This document shows, in pieces, positions 14,664 through 21,833 of a stretch of 23,960 nt of DNA. The first letter of the stretch is position 1; the number at the start of each line of letters is the position of its first letter. The notes below the pieces were generated by a model, which ran no database searches, had not been told where the DNA came from, and saw nothing but the letters and a program-made list of their open reading frames with translations. This stretch comes from Gammaproteobacteria bacterium (GTDB lineage Bacteria; Pseudomonadota; Gammaproteobacteria; SZUA-152), in assembly GCA_030613605.1 (NCBI GenBank), contig JAUWLO010000006.1, positions 1 through 23,960 on the forward strand, in the 5' to 3' direction. A program made the translations under genes and the position numbers.

Positions 14664-15385
14664 GCAAGCTCATTGTCACTGACCTTGCCAAGTCTTACCA
14701 GGGGCGTCAGGTTGTTAAAAAAGTTTCTTTGGAAGTGGGTAGCGGTGAAGTTGTTGGTTTGTTAGGCCCTAATGGTGCGGGTAAAACCACCAGTTTTTAC
14801 ATGATTGTTGGTTTAGTGACCTGTGATCAGGGCGGTATTGAGCTGGATGGGCTGGACATCACCCCCCATCCATTACATATGCGTGCAAAAATGGGTATCG
14901 GCTATTTGCCCCAGGAAGCCTCTGTTTTTCGTAAGCTGTCGGTCGCGGATAATTTGAGATGCATATTGGAAACACGCGCCGATCTTAGCCCTCAGCAGCA
15001 GCAGGCACGGCTGGACGAGTTATTGGCTGAGCTGCATATTAGCCATATACATGATTCTCTGGGGATGAGTCTTTCGGGTGGCGAGCGACGACGGGTGGAA
15101 ATTGCCCGGGCGTTGACCACCGAGCCTAAATTTATCCTGTTAGATGAACCCTTTGCGGGTGTTGACCCTATATCGGTGCTGGATATACAGCGAATTATTA
15201 ACCACTTAACTGAGCGGGGTATCGGGGTATTAATAACCGACCATAACGTTCGGGAAACGCTGGGCATATGTGGGCGTGCCTATATCATGAACGAAGGAGA
15301 GGTGATCGCTCAGGGATTGCCAGATGAAATCCTTAAAGATTCTCAGGTTCGGGACGTTTACCTGGGACAGGACTTCCGCCTTTAG
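14660..15385 (+). CDS. lptB: LPS export ABC transporter ATP-binding protein LptB
   Basis: This 241-residue ABC ATPase powers extraction of LPS from the inner membrane with LptF and LptG, which are not in this window. All nucleotide-binding motifs are present: Walker A GPNGAGKT (36-43), the Q-loop in GYLPQEASVF, the signature LSGGERRR from 138, Walker B LLDEPFAGVDP with Asp162 and Glu163, and the H-loop TDHNV with His195. The phrases RKLSVADNL and LITDHNVRETLGIC are typical of LptB. Its start overlaps the lptA stop (ATGA). A gap of 77 bases separates it from rpoN and includes a candidate promoter. Confidence 0.98.
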   Translation: MSKLIVTDLAKSYQGRQVVKKVSLEVGSGEVVGLLGPNGAGKTTSFYMIVGLVTCDQGGIELDGLDITPHPLHMRAKMGIGYLPQEASVFRKLSVADNLRCILETRADLSPQQQQARLDELLAELHISHIHDSLGMSLSGGERRRVEIARALTTEPKFILLDEPFAGVDPISVLDIQRIINHLTERGIGVLITDHNVRETLGICGRAYIMNEGEVIAQGLPDEILKDSQVRDVYLGQDFRL

Positions 15386-15420
15386 ATATTGCTTTTAAAT
15401 GCGCTGCAGGGTCGCATTTG

Positions 15421-15449
15421 AGGTACTATAATAATAAGCACAAGGTACT
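15421..15449 (+). promoter_or_regulatory. Candidate promoter region of rpoN with duplicated AGGTACT
   Basis: A perfect TATAAT lies at 15427-15432, about 30 bases before the rpoN start, but no good -35 hexamer is found 16-18 bases upstream. AGGTACT occurs at 15421-15427 and again at 15443-15449. A separate promoter for rpoN inside the cluster is plausible. Confidence 0.4.
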
Positions 15450-15462
15450 TTTTAGACTGTCA

Positions 15463-16938
15463 ATGAAGCAATCTCTACAGCTCAAGTTAGGTCAACACCT
15501 GACAATGACCCCGCAGTTGCAGCAGGCCATTCGCCTGTTACAACTTTCAACCTTAGAACTCCAAACAGAAATTCAGGAAGCGCTTGAAACCAATCCTATG
15601 CTTGAGGTTGCCGAAGATGACAACACGGATACTGTCGGTGAGCGCAGGGAAGACTCAAGTGGTGAGCGAACGGGCTCGGCAGCGGATGATATAGAGTTTT
15701 CTGAAGGTGCGGATCGTGCTACAGATAGCCAGGAACAAAACATTCCCAAGGAATTACCAACGGACAGCGATTGGGGAGATACTTTTGACACCTACACCCC
15801 TGCCCAGCGCAGCAGTGATGTTGATGTGGCAGGTTATGAGCAGGCAAATAGCGGCGAAAGTTTACAGGAGCATCTGCTCTGGCAGCTTAATCTTTCGACC
15901 ATCAGTGATACAGATAAAGCTATTGCTACGACTATTATTGACGCCGTCAATGACGATGGTTATCTCGGTACACCTTTAGAAGAACTTCACCAGTCACTTT
16001 CTGATACAGATGAAATTGATCTGGATGAAGTAGAAGCAGTTCTGTTTCGCATTCAGGATTTTGATCCACCGGGTGTTGCTGCGCGAGATTTACAGGAAAG
16101 CATGGTTGTTCAGTTACGTTATTACGATGAAGAAACACCCTGGTTAAATGAAGCACGACAGATTGTTGGCGACCATTTTGATTTGCTGGCAAAGCGTGAA
16201 TATCAAACAATCATGCGGCGCATGAAATTAACTGAAGAAGAAATGCAGCAAGTCGTGCAACTCATCCAGGGGCTTAATCCCCGGCCAGGCGGCCATATTA
16301 CCGGTGACCAGCCTGAATACATTATCCCTGATGTGTTCGTAAAAAAAATAAAAGGCAAATGGCGGGTTGACCTTAATCCTGATATTACGCCGAACATCGG
16401 TATTAACAGTCTTTACGCCAAGTTGGCGCACCGAAATACAACCAAGGATGCAGCGTTTCTGAAAAATAGTTTACAGGAAGCGCGCTGGTTTATTAAAAGT
16501 CTTAAAAGCCGAAATGAAACCCTATTGAAAGTTTCATCCAGTATCGTGGCACGGCAAAGAGGTTTTTTTGAGTATGGCGAAGAGGCCATGAAACCCATGG
16601 TGATGCATGATATCGCTGAAGCAGTGGATATGCATGAGTCCACCATCTCTCGAGTTACCACCAAAAAATATATGCATACACCGCGCGGCATATTTGAATT
16701 AAAATTCTTTTTTTCAAGCCATGTCAGTACGGTTACTGGCGGCGAATGTTCGGCCACAGCAATACGGGCTATTTTGAAAAAACTTATTGCCGCTGAAATT
16801 CCCAATAAACCATTAAGTGATAACAAGCTCGCCACGTTGCTGGCAGAGCAAGGTATAAACGTGGCACGGCGCACGGTAGCAAAATATCGTGAAGCCATGT
16901 CAATCTCTCCATCCAACGAACGCAAGCGTCTTGTTTAG
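15463..16938 (+). CDS. rpoN: RNA polymerase sigma-54 factor
   Basis: This 491-residue alternative sigma factor directs RNA polymerase to -24/-12 promoters and needs AAA+ enhancer-binding activators. Region I is Gln/Leu-rich (KQSLQLKLGQHLTMTPQLQQ and the following LLQLSTLELQ). An acidic region II spans about 55-125. The core-binding domain, the helix-turn-helix around HESTISRVTTKKYMHTPRG, and the invariant RpoN box ARRTVAKYRE (468-477) follow. I chose ATG at 15463 because it gives exactly the conserved N-terminus; an upstream frame from 15418 adds 15 non-conserved residues. Targets cannot be read from the window: I did not find a convincing GG-N10-GC promoter. hpf follows, as is usual. Confidence 0.98.
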   Translation: MKQSLQLKLGQHLTMTPQLQQAIRLLQLSTLELQTEIQEALETNPMLEVAEDDNTDTVGERREDSSGERTGSAADDIEFSEGADRATDSQEQNIPKELPTDSDWGDTFDTYTPAQRSSDVDVAGYEQANSGESLQEHLLWQLNLSTISDTDKAIATTIIDAVNDDGYLGTPLEELHQSLSDTDEIDLDEVEAVLFRIQDFDPPGVAARDLQESMVVQLRYYDEETPWLNEARQIVGDHFDLLAKREYQTIMRRMKLTEEEMQQVVQLIQGLNPRPGGHITGDQPEYIIPDVFVKKIKGKWRVDLNPDITPNIGINSLYAKLAHRNTTKDAAFLKNSLQEARWFIKSLKSRNETLLKVSSSIVARQRGFFEYGEEAMKPMVMHDIAEAVDMHESTISRVTTKKYMHTPRGIFELKFFFSSHVSTVTGGECSATAIRAILKKLIAAEIPNKPLSDNKLATLLAEQGINVARRTVAKYREAMSISPSNERKRLV

Positions 16939-17006
16939 ATTGTCGGAATATGACAAATAAAATGATAGCTAAACAATTAGTGTGCATATTGGATGGTCAC
17001 ACAACC

Positions 17007-17013
17007 AAAGGAG
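17007..17013 (+). promoter_or_regulatory. Strong Shine-Dalgarno of hpf
   Basis: AAAGGAG lies 6 bases before ATG at 17020 and rules out the longer in-frame start at 16993. Confidence 0.85.
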
Positions 17014-17019
17014 CCTATT

Positions 17020-17349
17020 ATGCAAGTTAGTGTTACTGGCCAACACGTCGAAGTTACTACATCTTTACATGATTACGTCACCAGCAAGATGGAAAGGTTA
17101 GAGCGCCATTTTGATCAGGTGACCAACGTTCATGTGGTTCTCAGCGTAGAAAAACAACGTCAAAAAGCAGAAGCCACTATTCATATAAACGGCGCGACTG
17201 TATTCGCAGATTCTGAAAATGAAGATATGTATGCTGCCATTGATGCACTGGTGGATAAGCTCGACAGGCAGGTCAAAAAACATAAGGAAAAACGCTCAGA
17301 TCACCATCGAGCCGAATCCGTAGCCATTAAGTCCGCTGCAGAAGGTTAG
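17020..17349 (+). CDS. hpf: Ribosome hibernation promoting factor, short form
   Basis: This 109-residue S30AE-family protein binds the 30S decoding region and promotes ribosome dimerisation or inactivation in stationary phase. It starts MQVSVTGQHVEVTTSLHDYV, with KMERLERHF, and ATIHINGATVFADSENEDMYAAIDALVDKLDRQVKKHKEK is the classic second half of the fold. The C-terminal dimerisation domain of long HPF is absent, as expected for Gammaproteobacteria (E. coli HPF is about 95 residues). The tail is slightly longer (SDHHRAESVAIKSAAEG). It sits between rpoN and ptsN in the conserved order. A long hairpin follows in the gap to ptsN. Confidence 0.96.
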   Translation: MQVSVTGQHVEVTTSLHDYVTSKMERLERHFDQVTNVHVVLSVEKQRQKAEATIHINGATVFADSENEDMYAAIDALVDKLDRQVKKHKEKRSDHHRAESVAIKSAAEG

Positions 17350-17355
17350 TCTGGC

Positions 17356-17397
17356 CATAAGCCATTGCAGGATAATCACGTCTCGCAATGGCTTATG
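17356..17397 (+). other. Perfect 13-bp inverted repeat in the hpf-ptsN spacer
   Basis: CATAAGCCATTGC (17356-17368) pairs perfectly with GCAATGGCTTATG (17385-17397) around a 16-base loop. It lies 7 bases after the hpf stop. No T tract follows at once (the nearest run is about 30 bases later), so it is not a standard intrinsic terminator. It may protect the hpf mRNA 3' end or act as a processing or protein-binding site. Confidence 0.7.
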
Positions 17398-17505
17398 TCA
17401 GTTAAAATTTATATCGACATTAGTTTTTTTGCCTTAATTCAGGGTAAAAGCGTAGTAAAATAAAATCGTATTCATTGAAAATATAACCATTAGCAACGTA
17501 ATTTT

Positions 17506-17970
17506 ATGCAACTTGCAGACATCATTTCCCCCGAGCGCGTGGTCACCAATGTTCAGGCCAAAAGTAAAAAGCGTGCCTTTGAAACCATAAGCGACGTGAT
17601 CTCTTCAAATACCGATATATCCATGGGTGTGAATGATATTTTTGACAGCCTGATTGCCCGCGAACGTTTAGGGACTACTGCTATCGGTCATGGGATTGCT
17701 ATTCCACATGGGCGGGTAAAGGAAAGCAACAAAACCATTGGTGCATTTTTGCAGTTGAGCGAGGGCATTGATTGTGATGCTCTGGACAACCAGTCCGTTA
17801 GGCTGATATTCGCGGTTTTGGTACCTGAAAAAACCAACGAAGAGCATCTGCAATTATTGGCCCGGCTGGCACAGATGTTTAAAAATTCTGATTTACGTGA
17901 AAAATTACTGGCAGCGCCAGACAGCAAAACACTCTACGATCTCCTTGTTCAATGGGATCAAACGCACTAG
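17506..17970 (+). CDS. ptsN: PTS IIA-like nitrogen regulatory protein (EIIA-Ntr)
   Basis: This 154-residue cytoplasmic EIIA of the fructose type is the terminal acceptor of the nitrogen phosphotransferase relay (EI-Ntr, NPr, EIIA-Ntr). It regulates potassium transport, sigma-54-linked and other functions rather than moving sugar. The active histidine is His68 in AIGHGIAIPHGR, equivalent to His73 of E. coli. LARLAQMFKNSDLREKLLAA is the usual C-terminal helix signature. The start MQLADIISPERVV is the normal N-terminus, though no strong Shine-Dalgarno is visible. It follows hpf after 156 bases, and hprK follows after 159 bases of repeat-containing DNA. Confidence 0.97.
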   Translation: MQLADIISPERVVTNVQAKSKKRAFETISDVISSNTDISMGVNDIFDSLIARERLGTTAIGHGIAIPHGRVKESNKTIGAFLQLSEGIDCDALDNQSVRLIFAVLVPEKTNEEHLQLLARLAQMFKNSDLREKLLAAPDSKTLYDLLVQWDQTH

Positions 17971-17984
17971 TCTTTACCGAACTA

Positions 17985-18035
17985 TGGTTTTCACAGAGCA
18001 ATGGCCTTCACTGAGCTCTGGCTTTTACACAAATA
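17985..18035 (+). repeat. Three degenerate 17-nt tandem units between ptsN and hprK
   Basis: Units start with TGG at exactly 17985, 18002 and 18019: TGGTTTTCACAGAGCAA, TGGCCTTCACTGAGCTC and TGGCTTTTACACAAATA. The first two agree at 12 of 17 bases, the second and third at 10 of 17. Confidence 0.6.
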
Positions 18036-18062
18036 GCGCCACCAGATTCAACTCATGCCTCT

Positions 18063-18103
18063 CAATAATTAGCTCAACCAATAATTAGTCCTACAATTAT
18101 GAG
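18063..18103 (+). repeat. CAATAATTAG repeats between ptsN and hprK
   Basis: CAATAATTAG occurs at 18063-18072 and 18079-18088 (period 16; the full units agree at 13 of 16). A diverged third copy, CAATTATGAG, starts at 18094. Confidence 0.75.
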
Positions 18104-18129
18104 CTACAGGTACCCGAGAGAACTCTAGT

Positions 18130-18729
18130 ATGGAGAAGAAAGCCCAGAATTCCCCCGATAGTGAGCCGGCAAAAAAAATCATCATTCACGGTGTTTTCCT
18201 GGATGTTCATGGATTGGGTGTATTGGTGACAGGCGATAGCGGTGTTGGTAAAAGCGAACTGGCTTTAGAGCTTATTAGCCGTAGTCACTGCCTGATAGCG
18301 GATGACGCAATAGAATTTTCACAGCAAGGACCAGAAGAAATACGCGGCACCTGTCCCGATGCCCTGCGCGATTTTCTTGAGGTGCGCGGCCTGGGTGTCC
18401 TGAATATTCGCGCCATGTATGGCGATGGCGTGATAAAAAACAGCAAGGATTTGTCTCTGATCGTCCACCTTGAGCGTATGGCGCCTGAAAAAATACAGCA
18501 GGTCGATCGACTGAAGGGGTGCTATGGCAAGAGACAGATACTGGATGCTGAGATCCATATGGTGACCCTGCCCGTTGCCTCTGGCCGCAATCTCGCCGTA
18601 CTGGTGGAAGCTGCCGTAAGACACCACATTTTATTGAGAAAGGGATACAATGCGTCGGACGAGTTTATTAGCCGACAACAACACCTTATCCAACAGCAAC
18701 ATAAGCAGCAGAACCCAGGCAAAGAATGA
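18130..18729 (+). CDS. hprK: HPr kinase/phosphorylase, short form (catalytic domain only)
   Basis: This 199-residue protein corresponds to the C-terminal catalytic domain of HprK, which phosphorylates and dephosphorylates a serine of HPr. IIHGVFLDVHGLGVLVTGDSGVGKSELALEL contains the Walker A loop GDSGVGKS (35-42). LIADD follows, and LEVRGLGVLNIRAMYG is the family K/P signature. The N-terminal ~130-residue domain of typical 310-residue HprK is missing. The 159 bases upstream are too short to encode it, so this is a genuinely short form, as in Alphaproteobacteria. The tail is Gln/His-rich (QQHLIQQQHKQQ). GAGAGA lies about 8 bases before the ATG. The stop overlaps the rapZ start (ATGA). Its probable substrate, HPr, is encoded 1.4 kb downstream. 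Confidence 0.92.
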   Translation: MEKKAQNSPDSEPAKKIIIHGVFLDVHGLGVLVTGDSGVGKSELALELISRSHCLIADDAIEFSQQGPEEIRGTCPDALRDFLEVRGLGVLNIRAMYGDGVIKNSKDLSLIVHLERMAPEKIQQVDRLKGCYGKRQILDAEIHMVTLPVASGRNLAVLVEAAVRHHILLRKGYNASDEFISRQQHLIQQQHKQQNPGKE

Positions 18730-19646
18730 CCGAGCTACGAAGCAGCACACGAGAAAACAAGCTCCCACTACCCGGATCATGTGCAGGCATGAAGCTGGTG
18801 GTGATTAGCGGTGTTTCCGGTTCAGGAAAATCCACCGCGTTACATGTGCTTGAAGATCAGGATTATTACTGCATAGATAATTTGCCGGTGGGTTTGCTGC
18901 CGGATTTCGCAGCAAAAATGCAGGATTTACCGGGTGGCATTGGCAAACTGGCCGCGGTAGGCATTGATGCCCGCAATCCGGCACTGGATCTGGATAGTTT
19001 TCCTGAAATTCTCGGAGCCCTGAAAGAAACAGGACTGGAGTGCGAGATTATTTTTCTCGATGCGGATGATCAAATCCTGTTGAAACGATTCAGCGAAACT
19101 CGTCGCAAGCACCCCTTGAGTGATGGTGAGATATCCCTGTTAGAGGCTATTCATCACGAGCGCATGTTATTGCAGCCCATTGCCCTGCGCGCTGACTTGA
19201 ATGCCAATACAACTCGGAGTAATGTGCACCAGCTTCGGGATCTGATCAGGGAACGCATACTGGGGAGGCGGGATGCCGGCATGTCGATTTTGTTTGAATC
19301 CTTTGGTTTCAAGCATGGCCATCCGACAGATGCCGATTTTGTATTTGATGCGCGGGTCTTGCCCAATCCACATTGGGAAACCAAGTTACGCACACTTACC
19401 GGCAAGGATGAGCCTGTCGCGTTATTTTTAGAAGGCCAGGAATTAGTAGAAAAATTTTATGGGCAAATTCAAACGCTAATGGAAGACTGGATTCCCTGTT
19501 TTGAAGCCGACAATCGCAGCTATCTGACGGTTGCCATTGGGTGTACTGGCGGACAACATCGTTCTGTGTATTTAACCGAACGCCTGGGCCATTATTTTCA
19601 GGAGCATTACAATAACGTCATCATCCGTCACCGCGACCTTTCCTGA
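18726..19646 (+). CDS. rapZ: RNase adapter protein RapZ
   Basis: This 306-residue P-loop protein in E. coli binds the small RNA GlmZ and presents it to RNase E, tuning glucosamine-6-phosphate synthesis and thus cell-wall and LPS precursors. Walker A is VSGVSGSGKST (about 28-38). Family blocks YYCIDNLPVGLLPD, FLDADDQILLKRFSETRRKHPL, SILFESFGFKHGHPTDADFVFD, LPNPHWETKLR and YLTVAIGCTGGQHRSVYL are all intact, including the C-terminal RNA-binding region. Compared with E. coli (284 residues) there is a 21-residue N-terminal extension. I kept ATG at 18726 because it overlaps hprK by 4 bases and has AGG upstream; ATG at 18789 would give the E. coli-like start. Confidence 0.96.
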   Translation: MTELRSSTRENKLPLPGSCAGMKLVVISGVSGSGKSTALHVLEDQDYYCIDNLPVGLLPDFAAKMQDLPGGIGKLAAVGIDARNPALDLDSFPEILGALKETGLECEIIFLDADDQILLKRFSETRRKHPLSDGEISLLEAIHHERMLLQPIALRADLNANTTRSNVHQLRDLIRERILGRRDAGMSILFESFGFKHGHPTDADFVFDARVLPNPHWETKLRTLTGKDEPVALFLEGQELVEKFYGQIQTLMEDWIPCFEADNRSYLTVAIGCTGGQHRSVYLTERLGHYFQEHYNNVIIRHRDLS

Positions 19647-19661
19647 TTACACTATTCCATT

Positions 19662-20063
19662 ATGACTATCGGCGTTTTATTGGTGAGCCACGAGCTCCTG
19701 GGGCAAACCATGCTGGATATCAGCGTGAAAACGCTCAGTGTCTGTCCGTTGGCAACCAAGGTGTTAAGCGTTTCTCTGGAGTGCGAACCGGACGAACTGG
19801 CTGATGCCGCAGAAAAAATGGTTAAAGAACTCGATACTGGCGATGGCGTGTTGATACTGACCGATCTGTGTGGTGCTACCCCCAGTAATATCGCCTGTCG
19901 TCTTTCTCACCATCAGCATGTGCTGGTAGTGGTCGGGTTGAATATGCCCATGCTCATGCGCATCCTCAATTATCCTGATCTCAGCCTTGAAGAAATGGCC
20001 GAACGGGCCGTGGAAGGTGGGCGCCAGGGTGTGATGTTGTTGTCAGCTGACTGCAAAGTCTAA
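19662..20063 (+). CDS. PTS mannose-type EIIA domain protein
   Basis: This 133-residue cytoplasmic EIIA belongs to the mannose family. The phosphoacceptor is His10 in GVLLVSHELLGQTML. The family strand-loop LILTDLCGATPSNIACRL and the segment VVVGLNMPMLMRIL complete the fold. It is a single domain with no IIB, IIC or IID components nearby, so it is most likely a regulatory acceptor and not part of a sugar transporter. It follows rapZ by 15 bases and precedes HPr by 41 bases, the order known from beta- and some gammaproteobacterial incomplete PTS clusters. No clear Shine-Dalgarno is seen. Confidence 0.93.
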   Translation: MTIGVLLVSHELLGQTMLDISVKTLSVCPLATKVLSVSLECEPDELADAAEKMVKELDTGDGVLILTDLCGATPSNIACRLSHHQHVLVVVGLNMPMLMRILNYPDLSLEEMAERAVEGGRQGVMLLSADCKV

Positions 20064-20104
20064 AAGCTGGATTCATAAACCAGGCCTGAGAATATAGCCA
20101 CCGC

Positions 20105-20374
20105 ATGATTCGTCGTAATACCACCATCATTAACAAACTCGGCTTACATGCCCGTGCTGCGGCCAAGCTGGTGGGGCTTGCCTCCAAATTTGAATGTGAT
20201 ATCAGGCTGGTTAAAAATTCTACCGAGGTTAATGGCAAAAGCATTCTTGGCGTGATGATGCTGGCCGCTGCTATCAACACCCCTCTGGAGCTTATCGCCG
20301 ATGGTGCGGATGAAGTTGAGGCCCTCGACGCCCTGGAGGCGCTCATCGCCCGTCGTTTTGATGAGGCTGAATAA
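20105..20374 (+). CDS. Phosphocarrier HPr family protein (NPr/HPr)
   Basis: This 89-residue small cytoplasmic phosphocarrier has His15 in NKLGLHARAAAKL as the site phosphorylated by Enzyme I. Ser46 lies in VNGKSILGVMMLAA, the position phosphorylated by HprK in Gram-positive HPr. The usual Pro after HAR is replaced by Ala, common in NPr-type proteins. Both sites being present next to hprK suggests that the protein integrates a PEP-derived and an ATP-derived signal. It would hand phosphate to PtsN and to the mannose-type EIIA. No Enzyme I gene follows; mgtE starts 57 bases later. Gene symbol is left open between ptsO and ptsH. Confidence 0.94.
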   Translation: MIRRNTTIINKLGLHARAAAKLVGLASKFECDIRLVKNSTEVNGKSILGVMMLAAAINTPLELIADGADEVEALDALEALIARRFDEAE

Positions 20375-20431
20375 CGTTCTCTGAATTAATCATCACCCAC
20401 AGGGCGATAAACTGACCCGCCATGGGGTAGA

Positions 20432-21823
20432 ATGCCACCAAATCTTCCGGTGGATCAGAGCATGCCCAGGGAAAACGAACAAATCACCAAGTCCGATGAT
20501 CGCCTTCAGGCCTTCAACGACCTTCTTAACGAAGGGACGCTGGCGCAGGTAGGGCGAGAGCTGCATGAGCTTCATCCAGCGGAAGTTGCTCATTTACTGG
20601 AGTCTCTGCCGCATGAACAGCGCGATGTGGTGTGGGATCTGGTCAGTCCCAGCCAGGAAGGCGATATCCTGCTCCAGGTTAACGATGAGGTACGTGAACG
20701 TCTTATCCGCCGTATGGACAGCAGCGAGCTGGTGGCAGCAACAGCAGGGCTGGAAACCGATGAACTCGCAGACATCCTCAGCGACTTCCCCGATGCTGTT
20801 ACTGAGCAAGTCCTGCAGGCCATGGATATCCAGCACCGCCTGCGCCTGGAGGCCGTCATGTCCTACCCAGAGGACACAGCCGGCGGCCTGATGAATACTG
20901 ACACCATTACCGTGCGTGCCGACATTGATCTTGATGTGGTGCAACGCTATTTGCGCCGGATTGGTGAAATTCCGGAAATGACCGATCAACTCATTGTCAC
21001 CAACCGCAAAAATCAGTATCTGGGACAGCTCGCCCTTACCGACCTGCTCACTAAAGATCCCGACACCCCCGTGGCCGAACTGATGACTCGGGATCAGGAA
21101 GGTATTGACGCCAATATGTCCGAAACAGATGTGGCGCACCTGTTTGAAAAACGCGATTTGATTTCTGCTCCGGTGGTCGATGAAGAAGGCAAACTGCTCG
21201 GTCGAATCACCATCGATGATGTGGTGGACGTTATTCGCGATGAGGCAGAACACAACATCATGAGCATGGCAGGGCTATCGGAAGAGGACGATATGTTCGC
21301 ACCTGTTGTTACCAGCTCGCGCCGTCGTACCGTATGGTTAGGCATCAACTTGTTAACCGCTTTGCTGGCTTCCTGGGTCATCGGTCAGTTCGACGCCACC
21401 ATCGAAAAACTGGTGGCGCTAGCGGTACTCATGCCCATCGTCGCCAGTATGGGTGGCATTGCCGGTAATCAAACATTGACGTTGATGATTCGTGGTATTG
21501 CTATGGGACAGGTGAGTAAAAGCAATGCTCGCCGGCTACTGAACAAAGAATTATTGGTTGGCATTCTCAATGGCATGATCTGGGCACTGGTTGTTGCGGC
21601 CGTCGTTATTTTCTGGTTCGGCGATTATCAACTGGGCGCCATCATTGCTGCCGCCATGTTAATTAACCTTATTGTTGCTGCGCTGGCCGGTGCCACCATT
21701 CCCCTGGTGTTAAAACGTTTGGGTATTGATCCCGCGCTTGCCGGTGGTGTGGTGCTTACCACTGTTACCGATGTGATTGGTTTTCTTTCCTTTCTCGGGT
21801 TAGCCGCGTTAGTGCTTACCTAA
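20432..21823 (+). CDS. mgtE: Magnesium transporter MgtE
   Basis: This 463-residue Mg2+ channel/transporter has three parts. An N-terminal superhelical MgtE domain covers about residues 20-150 (HPAEVAHLLESLPHEQR, DELADILSDFPD). Two CBS domains follow (about 150-270: YPEDTAGGLMNTDTITV, ISAPVVDEEGKLLGRITIDDVVDVI). Five membrane helices begin near residue 300, with the pore signature GGIAGNQ at 341-347. The CBS and N domains are acidic and close the pore when internal Mg2+ is high. Two starts are possible: ATG 20432 (GGGG upstream) and ATG 20462 (GGTGGA 7 bases upstream); I kept the longer. It follows HPr after 57 bases and may share its transcript. Confidence 0.95.
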   Translation: MPPNLPVDQSMPRENEQITKSDDRLQAFNDLLNEGTLAQVGRELHELHPAEVAHLLESLPHEQRDVVWDLVSPSQEGDILLQVNDEVRERLIRRMDSSELVAATAGLETDELADILSDFPDAVTEQVLQAMDIQHRLRLEAVMSYPEDTAGGLMNTDTITVRADIDLDVVQRYLRRIGEIPEMTDQLIVTNRKNQYLGQLALTDLLTKDPDTPVAELMTRDQEGIDANMSETDVAHLFEKRDLISAPVVDEEGKLLGRITIDDVVDVIRDEAEHNIMSMAGLSEEDDMFAPVVTSSRRRTVWLGINLLTALLASWVIGQFDATIEKLVALAVLMPIVASMGGIAGNQTLTLMIRGIAMGQVSKSNARRLLNKELLVGILNGMIWALVVAAVVIFWFGDYQLGAIIAAAMLINLIVAALAGATIPLVLKRLGIDPALAGGVVLTTVTDVIGFLSFLGLAALVLT

Positions 21824-21833
21824 TTCTAATAAC

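Noticed and set aside
16939..17019. Sigma-54 autoregulatory promoter after rpoN
   Set aside because: No GG-N10-GC pattern with flanking consensus was found in the rpoN-hpf gap.
20594..21253. 219-codon minus-strand open frame within mgtE
   Set aside because: Antisense shadow of mgtE; His/Gly-rich translation without motif, and mgtE domains are fully intact on the plus strand.
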